DNA of 5,606 bases from Oligoflexaceae bacterium (GTDB taxonomy: Bacteria; Bdellovibrionota_B; Oligoflexia; Oligoflexales; Oligoflexaceae): assembly GCA_947474445.1 (NCBI GenBank), contig CANJJY010000302.1, forward strand, positions 1 through 5,606, written 5' to 3'. Both the position numbers and the translations under genes were made by a program. The notes under the pieces are model-generated. The model saw only the letters and a list, made by a program, of their open reading frames with translations, did no database searches and was not told the origin of the DNA. Below are positions 1 through 4,465 of the stretch, one piece after another; within the stretch, counting starts at the first letter, position 1; every line of letters begins with the position of its first letter.

Positions 1-94
1 AGACGAGAAGGAGCATCATAAGGTCACTGAAGCTGATGTACAGTGAGGTCATCTGATTTTCATGGTGATTCGTGCCGAGCTCGGACAGCTTCAT
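1..94 (-). CDS. motB: Flagellar stator protein MotB, N-terminal 31 codons (partial, runs off left edge)
   Basis: MotB is the inner-membrane stator subunit whose single N-terminal membrane helix carries the ion-binding aspartate and whose periplasmic OmpA-like domain (outside this window) anchors to peptidoglycan. Read directly, the frame opens with ATG at 94-92 and gives MKLSELGTNHHENQMTSLYI followed by SFSDLMMLLLV, where the left edge cuts it. The F-S-D-L-M-x-L-L-L pattern is the MotB signature, and Asp24 corresponds to the ion-binding Asp32 of E. coli MotB. The start overlaps the motA stop as ATGA (91-94), and a GGAG-type ribosome site lies just upstream inside the motA tail, so coupled translation with motA is likely. 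ExbD/TolR proteins share this motif style, but MotA as neighbour and the sigma-28 promoter favour MotB. Confidence 0.85.
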   Translation of the reverse strand, partial: MKLSELGTNHHENQMTSLYISFSDLMMLLLV

Positions 95-873
95 CCAACT
101 TCTCCCATAGGTTCGTGTTCAACGTCCCGGCTTCTCTCGTCGCGCCGCAGGAGAATTCCAACTTTACTGAGAATCTGCTGATGAATTTCCAGATAGATCG
201 TATTGTGATGTTCCAATCGCCCAGCCAATGGATTGAAAACGAGCGAGCCAAGACCCGCCCCGTAAGCTGTCGTCATGAGAGCGAGCGACATGGAGGCTCC
301 GATCTGAGATGGATCGCTCAAGGTCTTCAAGACACCGATGAGACCCATGACCGTTCCAAAAAGCCCCAGAGCAGGTGAGGTAATGCCGGCTCTCTTGAGG
401 ATGTCGACGGCGATGCGCCGCGCTAGGTAATCATCCTGGATGCGAGAGGTTACGAAGGCGTCAATTTCTTCAAAGAGGAGACCTTGATTGTACATGTAGA
501 CGATGTCATTGAGGAGCTCGCCGTCAAGCTGCTGACCATCGCGCATATCTTTCAATTGCGTTCCCTGTAAGACGGCTTGATCGAGTTCTTTGACGGCACC
601 CGTTACTTTCTTATCAGGTGTCCCCAGAAATGATCTCAGGACGAGCATGAGAGTTTGAAAGGAACTGATAAAATCGTACTGAAAGAGAATAACAGCACAT
701 GTTCCGCCGGCTACGATGATCAAACTATTCATATCGTAGAAGGACTTCATGCTTTCACTGCTGAGAGCTGAGAATACAACCGCGCCGATACCGCCGACAC
801 TGACGATCAATGCTGTCGGATCAAAACGCTTTTTGGTCGTTTGCAGATACTTTTTGTAAGCTAAACCTTCCAT
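91..873 (-). CDS. motA: Flagellar motor stator protein MotA
   Basis: MotA is the multi-copy inner-membrane stator subunit that, with MotB, converts ion flow into torque on the rotor protein FliG. The 260-residue protein has the family layout: membrane helices near 20-38 and 49-69, a large cytoplasmic loop of about 93 residues, then helices near 163-184 and 195-217. The helix-3 and helix-4 signatures are clear: SPALGLFGTVMGLIGVL with Pro167, and a TTAYGAGLGSLVFNPLA stretch with Pro215, matching the functional prolines 173 and 222 of E. coli MotA. Length is slightly below the usual 250-295. The ATG start (873-871) overlaps the upstream stop as TGATG, and the stop overlaps motB as ATGA. One oddity: by an ungapped, by-eye alignment of the loop, the FliG-contacting Arg90 position is Val101, and Glu98 is Asp109. 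ExbB/TolQ proteins are related but have three membrane helices and a different topology. Confidence 0.92.
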   Translation of the reverse strand: MEGLAYKKYLQTTKKRFDPTALIVSVGGIGAVVFSALSSESMKSFYDMNSLIIVAGGTCAVILFQYDFISSFQTLMLVLRSFLGTPDKKVTGAVKELDQAVLQGTQLKDMRDGQQLDGELLNDIVYMYNQGLLFEEIDAFVTSRIQDDYLARRIAVDILKRAGITSPALGLFGTVMGLIGVLKTLSDPSQIGASMSLALMTTAYGAGLGSLVFNPLAGRLEHHNTIYLEIHQQILSKVGILLRRDERSRDVEHEPMGEVG

Positions 874-2000
874 CAGCCTTCTTCCCTTTCTTTACCTCGA
901 GGGGCCTTGCTTTCCGAAGCCACCCTCGCTTCTTCCACCTGCTCGAGCTGATGCATGGCGATTTTTTCTTGGACACTCTCTGCAAAATGAGCTTCGACCG
1001 GCATCGTCAGCTCTTCGAATCGAATCATGTAACCATCGATGGAGTGAATCATGATCTTTTCGCCACGCCGCATATTCTTCAGGATCGATTGCTCGAGATC
1101 ATTCTGCGGCGTGAGGTTGAATATCTTACGTCTACCATCTCGTACTTTGCAGAACCCTTCGCCGGCAAAAAGAACTTCGGCGATTTCCGTGGCAAAGGCG
1201 CGACCTGGCTTGTGGTAGAAGAAGGCGCCTATGGTTTTACCATCTGCAATGTGAACCAGGCAGGGATCACCAATTTCGGGCAGACTTTGCAGGAGGATCA
1301 TCGGCAGAGGGATATTGGTTCGCCCTGATTTAAGTAATAGGGTTCGATCGCGCAAACTGATTTCGCGCACATTAGCCATGCGCAGTTGAGGCGGAATAAT
1401 ATTGTGCGACTCGAGAGCTCGGGTGGCTGTGACCTGAATTTTAATCGCTTCCGAAAGCTTTTGAGTCAGATCGTTGACTTCCGATCTGAGCTTACTGTTG
1501 TCTGCGAGGAGCCTTTCGATATCACGCCTCAGTTGCTCGCGCGACTTGGCTTTCTCTCCAGCTTTTGCCCCATCGCCATCCTGAAGCCGGGCAATCTCTT
1601 GCTCATAGCTTTCGATTTCAGCGTAGAACTGTTTGAGCAGGAAGCCCTTCTTGCTTTTATTCGGCAATTCAAACTGAATGCAGGGCATGAAGTTTCGTGG
1701 CACAGCCACCTGTTCAGGCTGAAATTTATCCCCCAGCTTGACCTTAGCGCCTAAGGTGAAATGGTCGAGACAACCCAGCAGATTTTCAAGATTGATGACG
1801 TATCCGTTAGCTTCTAGGACACGAGTCACTATTTCGAGCGGCTTTTTAAACACAACCCTATCCATAGTGGCATGAAAACGCAGGGTTTCCGCATCGAGGT
1901 CTGTCGAAGAAAGGTCAGCACTATAGGTCGCCTTCGAGAGATCGACTTGATTCTCATGCACAACGATGTACTCGTAAATTTTTTTAGAGCTGATCGCCAA
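873..2000 (-). CDS. Unrecognised 375-residue coiled-coil protein leading the stator operon
   Basis: I do not recognise this family. The start is TTG (2000-1998): an in-frame TGA sits two codons upstream, and an AGAAGGG ribosome site (2009-2015) lies 8 nt before it, so TTG is preferred over the next ATG at codon 46. No signal peptide or membrane helix is visible, so a cytoplasmic location is inferred. Residues 1-115 look like a mixed alpha/beta domain; about 122-195 is charged and heptad-like, a probable coiled coil (with an Ala/Lys/Gly linker at 141-155); about 208-335 looks beta-rich and globular; the last 40 residues are acidic/charged and probably disordered. Its stop overlaps the motA start as TGATG, and a sigma-28-type promoter lies just upstream, so it is made together with MotA and MotB. 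A stator or motor accessory role is inferred from context only; the beta-rich C-terminal part could be a divergent PilZ/YcgR-like fold, but no binding motif supports that. Confidence 0.85.
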   Translation of the reverse strand: MAISSKKIYEYIVVHENQVDLSKATYSADLSSTDLDAETLRFHATMDRVVFKKPLEIVTRVLEANGYVINLENLLGCLDHFTLGAKVKLGDKFQPEQVAVPRNFMPCIQFELPNKSKKGFLLKQFYAEIESYEQEIARLQDGDGAKAGEKAKSREQLRRDIERLLADNSKLRSEVNDLTQKLSEAIKIQVTATRALESHNIIPPQLRMANVREISLRDRTLLLKSGRTNIPLPMILLQSLPEIGDPCLVHIADGKTIGAFFYHKPGRAFATEIAEVLFAGEGFCKVRDGRRKIFNLTPQNDLEQSILKNMRRGEKIMIHSIDGYMIRFEELTMPVEAHFAESVQEKIAMHQLEQVEEARVASESKAPRGKEREEG

Positions 2001-2008
2001 AAATCAAT

Positions 2009-2015
2009 CCCTTCT
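2009..2015 (-). promoter_or_regulatory. Ribosome binding site deciding a TTG start
   Basis: On the minus strand the sequence AGAAGGG ends 8 nt before the TTG at 2000. Together with the in-frame TGA two codons upstream of that TTG, it fixes the start of the coiled-coil gene at a non-ATG codon. Confidence 0.65.
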
Positions 2016-2050
2016 GGGCCAAAGCTTGCCGAGATTTCTACCCCGCTCTC

Positions 2051-2077
2051 TCATCGGCCGCTTCGACCTTCACTTTA
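2051..2077 (-). promoter_or_regulatory. Sigma-28 (FliA) promoter of the coiled-coil/motA/motB operon
   Basis: Read on the minus strand, TAAA (2077-2074) is followed by exactly 15 nt and then GCCGATGA (2058-2051). The known FliA consensus is TAAA-N15-GCCGATAA, so 11 of 12 core bases match; the extended -35 begins TAAAGT, also as in the consensus. The start of transcription would be near 2044, giving a leader of about 44 nt before the TTG start at 2000. Its place directly in front of a stator operon is what is expected of a late flagellar (class 3) promoter. Confidence 0.8.
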
Positions 2078-2208
2078 CTCGCCGGCGGGACGGGATTTTG
2101 GGAATCATGAAAAATAGGGTGAATTTAGTAGTTATTGCGCATGGGACAGCAAAGGTACGCGAGGCACCTGTCCGCCCTGAAAAGCCTATGCCTAGCCCCA
2201 GTAGCCGG

Positions 2209-2238
2209 TTGACAGTAGTCATGCGGGACGTGTATGTT
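2209..2238 (+). promoter_or_regulatory. Candidate sigma-70 promoter for the outer-membrane protein gene
   Basis: A perfect -35 TTGACA (2209-2214) is followed after 18 nt by TATGTT (2233-2238), which matches 4 of 6 bases of TATAAT. Transcription would begin near 2245 and leave a leader of about 142 nt. A weaker second candidate closer to the gene is TTGAGA at 2299-2304 with TTTAAA at 2324-2329 (spacing 19). Neither can be chosen with certainty from sequence alone. Confidence 0.45.
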
Positions 2239-2269
2239 CACAAAAAATTCGCGAGATAAACCTCGTATG

Positions 2270-2363
2270 GGAACAGGGCAGAGATTCTCGTTCCGATCTT
2301 GAGACGTGTTGCTCCAGATTGGCTTTAAAGGCTTCTTTCCGCTTCGACTCACATGAGAGAAGC
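2270..2363 (+). promoter_or_regulatory. Leader hairpins upstream of the outer-membrane protein gene
   Basis: Two possible stems lie in the untranslated leader. The first pairs GGAAC (2270-2274) with GTTCC (2290-2294) and can hold an inner GAGA/TTCTC pairing. The second pairs GCTTCTTTC (2331-2339) with GAGAGAAGC (2355-2363), nine pairs with one G-U, ending about 12 nt before the ribosome site. They do not match any riboswitch I know; a role in mRNA stability or control of translation is a guess. Confidence 0.3.
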
Positions 2364-2386
2364 AAAATTTATTCAAGGGGGGACTT

Positions 2387-3157
2387 ATGCAGAGATTTTT
2401 AGCGGGAGCTTTACTTCTCACAGGGCTCAGTGTTTTTGCACAGCAATCTATGGCTCAGATGTCGATCACTCACGCTGACTCGCCCATCAAGGCGCGCGCG
2501 ACAGTCGATGTGACGAGTGCTTCGATTCAGCGAGGATATACCCTTACGCAAGGTCCTGCTCTTCAGCCTAGCCTTTGGCTCTTCTCGACCTGGGGCCTTG
2601 GTGCAGGAGCTTGGGGTTCGATGAGTCTGCAGGACAAGAGCCGCACAAACCCAGTCTTTTATCAGCAAGAAGCCGGAGAGTTTCAAAAAGTTGACCTTTA
2701 CCTCTACTATAAAGTGCCGGTTCCCGATTTTGTAAAGCTAGAGCTTATTTATGCTGAATATATCTATCCTCAAGACAATCTATTACCTTCGCCGACAGTG
2801 CGAGACACGATCACCAAAATCTCTGTGCCCGTCCTCCTCAATCCCTTCGTTTCAGTCTCCTACGGGTTGAGCGATCCTATTAAAAAAGACTACTATATTG
2901 AGTCGGGTGTAACGGAGACAATTTTCCAGCAAGGTTCTCATACGATCAATGGCACCGCCATGACAACTTACCGCAATCCAAACAAGGAAACGAAGACTAA
3001 ACAAGAGGGCTTTGGCCACAGTCTCGCCTCGCTGGCTTACGGTTACAAAGGCATTAAGCTGGCAGCAAACTACCTGATACAGGGCAAAAAAGACGTTATA
3101 AAGCTGAACAAGGCGACGGAATTCAGCTCATCTGTTGGTTACACCGCGTGGTTCTAA
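2387..3157 (+). CDS. Exported outer-membrane beta-barrel protein, TorF/Gcw_chp-like putative porin
   Basis: The 256-residue protein begins with a clear signal peptide (Arg3, hydrophobic core 5-18, likely cleavage after Ala23 in S-M-A, or after Ala18). The mature part has alternating aromatic and polar beta strands and ends in Y-T-A-W-F, the terminal-Phe signal typical of barrels inserted by the BAM machinery. The pattern near residues 40-120 (V-T-S-x-S-I-x-R-G, an A-L-Q-P motif, G-A-W-G-S, then G-E-F-x-K-V-D-L-Y-L-Y-Y) resembles the TIGR02001/Gcw_chp (TorF) family of putative porins; length is also in that range. Substrate is unknown. The ATG has a strong AAGGGGGG ribosome site (2375-2382). 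It is a single-gene unit, divergent from the stator operon and followed by its own terminator. Family assignment is from memory of the motif pattern; the barrel and export calls are firmer. Confidence 0.85.
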   Translation: MQRFLAGALLLTGLSVFAQQSMAQMSITHADSPIKARATVDVTSASIQRGYTLTQGPALQPSLWLFSTWGLGAGAWGSMSLQDKSRTNPVFYQQEAGEFQKVDLYLYYKVPVPDFVKLELIYAEYIYPQDNLLPSPTVRDTITKISVPVLLNPFVSVSYGLSDPIKKDYYIESGVTETIFQQGSHTINGTAMTTYRNPNKETKTKQEGFGHSLASLAYGYKGIKLAANYLIQGKKDVIKLNKATEFSSSVGYTAWF

Positions 3158-3171
3158 TTGCCTAGGGCGTC

Positions 3172-3230
3172 GCGCGAAGAGAATGAACTCCGGGTTTTCC
3201 CTATTCTTCAGCTTCGCGCCGCTTTTTCTT
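3172..3230 (+). terminator. Rho-independent terminator of the outer-membrane protein gene
   Basis: GCGCGAAG (3172-3179) pairs perfectly with CTTCGCGC (3212-3219). Inside, AGAAT (3180-3184) pairs with ATTCT (3203-3207), and GGG/CCC close a TTTT loop (3192-3201). On the plus strand a T-rich tract follows (TTTTT at 3223-3227, then CTTCTT). No T tract follows on the minus strand, so it acts for the rightward gene. The right arm and T tract lie inside the last codons of the convergent gene. Confidence 0.7.
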
Positions 3231-3551
3231 CTTGAAGTCCGCTAGGGCATAAACCGTTGCGAGCGGTCTTTCATCCATCAGTTCTGAAGCTGAGCGCACC
3301 TTGCTTTTTAACTGCTTTTTCTTCTCATCTTTTGCTATTTTGGCGCTCGACTGCTTTTGCTTTTTTGCCTTCTGATAGGCGGCTTTTCGGTATTCTTTCA
3401 TCGCCAGTTTGCGTTCTTGAAACTTAGGGTCTTCCTTTTGCTTCTGTTTAGCTTTTTGATATACCTCTCGGCGATACTGCTTAGCGAGCTCTTTGCGCTC
3501 TTGCTTTTTGGCTTCAACACCCGTGTTCTTACTTTCTTCATCTTCTTGCAT
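3201..3551 (-). CDS. Small lysine-rich protein with a 28-residue internal repeat
   Basis: I do not recognise this 116-residue protein. About a quarter of its residues are Lys, with further Arg and many Glu and Gln; it has no signal peptide or membrane segment. It is real rather than a chance frame: the ATG (3551-3549) has a strong G-rich ribosome site (AAGGGGGGG, about 3558-3566) 6 nt upstream, and the sequence contains an internal repeat. The motif Y-R-x3-Y-Q-K-A-K occurs at residues 26-35 and again at 54-63, exactly 28 residues apart, flanked by K/Q/E-rich helix-like sequence. A short less-charged patch (about 87-106) precedes a K-K-K-K-R-R tail. A nucleic-acid-binding or ribosome/nucleoid-associated role would fit such composition but is inference. 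It is transcribed alone, divergent from the response regulator and convergent with the outer-membrane gene. Confidence 0.75.
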   Translation of the reverse strand: MQEDEESKNTGVEAKKQERKELAKQYRREVYQKAKQKQKEDPKFQERKLAMKEYRKAAYQKAKKQKQSSAKIAKDEKKKQLKSKVRSASELMDERPLATVYALADFKKKKRREAEE

Positions 3552-3577
3552 ACGTTTCCCCCCCTTTCCCGCCTGTG

Positions 3578-3583
3578 ATCATA
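3578..3583 (-). promoter_or_regulatory. Possible -10 element for the lysine-rich gene
   Basis: On the minus strand TATGAT (3583-3578) matches 5 of 6 bases of TATAAT and would start transcription near 3571, about 20 nt before the ATG. There is no good -35 at 17 nt. An alternative farther upstream is TAAA-N15-AAAGATGA (TAAA at 3636-3633, ending 3610), which has sigma-28 spacing but only half of the -10 core. Confidence 0.3.
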
Positions 3584-3629
3584 CGCGATTTCCCTAGGCC
3601 CCACACCGGTCATCTTTCAAACCAAATAT

Positions 3630-3641
3630 GACTTTAAAGTC
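3630..3641. promoter_or_regulatory. Perfect 12-bp palindrome between divergent genes, possible operator
   Basis: GACTTTAAAGTC reads the same on both strands. It lies near the middle of the 185-bp space between the lysine-rich gene and the response regulator, 14 nt before the candidate -35 of the latter. A dimeric regulator binding here could control both genes. No regulator family is suggested by the sequence. Confidence 0.35.
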
Positions 3642-3655
3642 GGAAATTACCCATT

Positions 3656-3684
3656 GTGACAAAGGCTAGTTTTGGGGAGAATAT
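3656..3684 (+). promoter_or_regulatory. Weak candidate promoter for the receiver-PilZ gene
   Basis: GTGACA (3656-3661) matches 5 of 6 bases of the -35 consensus. At 17 nt spacing the -10 would be GAATAT (3679-3684), which keeps the important A at position 2 and T at position 6 but matches only 3 of 6. TATAGG at 3682-3687 is an alternative with 20-nt spacing. Confidence 0.3.
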
Positions 3685-3736
3685 AGGTATCTACCCCACA
3701 CCACGTGCGAATAAAGATCTGAGGGAGAGCAAAAAG

Positions 3737-4447
3737 ATGAGTGACGGCCCGTCTCGCATCGTGTTGGTCGTCGACGATGAACCCCTACTCCGCGACGCAG
3801 TCCGATTTGAAGTCGAGATGTTAGGATGCACGGTCATTGAAGCCAGCAGCGGCCATGAAGCCCAGCGCTGCCTCGCCAGTCAGACCATCGATCTCATCAT
3901 TTCCGACGTGCGCATGCCGGATGGCGATGGGATAGAGCTTTTGCGCTACGTCACTAGTAATTTTCCTCATATTCCCCTGCTACTCATGAGTGGATTCGCC
4001 GATATCGCCCTGTGGGATGCCTACCATCTGGGTGCTCATGCTCTTTTAAGTAAGCCTTTTAATTTTGAATATCTTGGCTTTTGTCTGATGCATGCGCTGA
4101 AAATAGGAAACCAGGCCTGGGCCATTACGCCTCAGACTCTTTCTGAATCAATCCCTAAGCTCGCGGAAGGCCCGATTTGTATCGGAAGAGGCGGAATGTT
4201 TGTCGAAGGCTTGCAAAAATTCTTAGCCATCGACACAACCGTAGCGTTTATCTTCGAGCCATCTAATACCTGCAAACAAGGACTCAAAGGTACCGGTGTC
4301 GTTCGATGGGTCAGGGAGCGCAGCAGCGAGACTCTTCCCATCGGCTGCGGCGTCGAATTTCTCTCGCTTTCGGAATCGACCCACAGCTGGGTCCAATCTT
4401 GGCTGGCCGAAGAGAAACCCCAAGCTTATATCCCGCGATCTCTTTAA
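3737..4447 (+). CDS. Response regulator: receiver domain plus degenerate PilZ domain
   Basis: The 236-residue protein has an N-terminal receiver domain (about 6-122) with all key residues: acidic pocket Asp13-Asp14-Glu15, phospho-acceptor Asp57 in I-S-D-V-R-M-P, Ser85 in M-S-G, and Lys106-Pro107. A C-terminal PilZ-type domain (about 138-225) shows the G-R-G-G-M-F turn (150-155) and the typical G-V-V-R-W-V-R and G-C-G-V-E-F-L strands. The c-di-GMP residues are absent: no RxxxR before it, and the D/N-x-S-x-x-G site reads C148-I-G150-R-G-G153. It therefore probably does not bind c-di-GMP and may act through protein contacts. There is no DNA-binding domain. The ATG at 3737 is chosen because of GGGAG at 3723-3727; an in-frame GTG at 3656 would add 27 residues unlike any domain. 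A sensor kinase lies tail-to-tail 18 bp downstream. Confidence 0.88.
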   Translation: MSDGPSRIVLVVDDEPLLRDAVRFEVEMLGCTVIEASSGHEAQRCLASQTIDLIISDVRMPDGDGIELLRYVTSNFPHIPLLLMSGFADIALWDAYHLGAHALLSKPFNFEYLGFCLMHALKIGNQAWAITPQTLSESIPKLAEGPICIGRGGMFVEGLQKFLAIDTTVAFIFEPSNTCKQGLKGTGVVRWVRERSSETLPIGCGVEFLSLSESTHSWVQSWLAEEKPQAYIPRSL

Positions 4448-4465
4448 AAGCCCCCCCCTATTTGC

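Larger units (their letters stand above)
2001..2386. other. 386-bp divergent intergenic region
   Basis: No convincing gene lies here; the open frames on both strands lack recognisable protein character. It holds the ribosome site and sigma-28 promoter of the leftward stator operon (to 2077), and a sigma-70-like promoter (2209-2238) plus a long leader for the rightward outer-membrane gene. An imperfect inverted repeat lies between them: GGACAG at 2144-2149 with CTGTCC at 2168-2173, and an internal AGGT/ACCT pair. It could be a binding site or chance. The stretch 2078-2143 shows nothing I can name. Confidence 0.6.

Noticed and set aside
91..873. ExbB/TolQ identity for the MotA-like gene
   Set aside because: Two N-terminal helices, a long cytoplasmic loop and two C-terminal helices with the paired prolines fit MotA; the partner begins with the MotB motif and the promoter is sigma-28-like.
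810..1328. A 172-codon plus-strand open frame
   Set aside because: It is antisense to motA and the coiled-coil gene, whose protein features and overlaps are clear; the frame is a shadow.
2144..2173. Inverted repeat GGACAG/CTGTCC considered as a terminator or operator
   Set aside because: The stem is short with a long loop, no T tract follows on either strand, and no gene end is near; kept only as a note in the intergenic entry.
2026..2259. A 77-codon open frame on the plus strand in the intergenic region
   Set aside because: It has no convincing ribosome site, its composition is unlike a protein, and it overlaps the sigma-28 promoter and the candidate -35/-10 of the next gene.
2125..2421. 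A 98-codon open frame on the minus strand
   Set aside because: It overlaps the start, ribosome site and signal-peptide region of the outer-membrane gene and shows no domain or ribosome-site support.
3656..3736. 27-residue N-terminal extension of the response regulator from a GTG
   Set aside because: No ribosome site precedes the GTG, the added residues match no domain, and the receiver domain begins in the normal way after the ATG at 3737, which has a GGGAG site.
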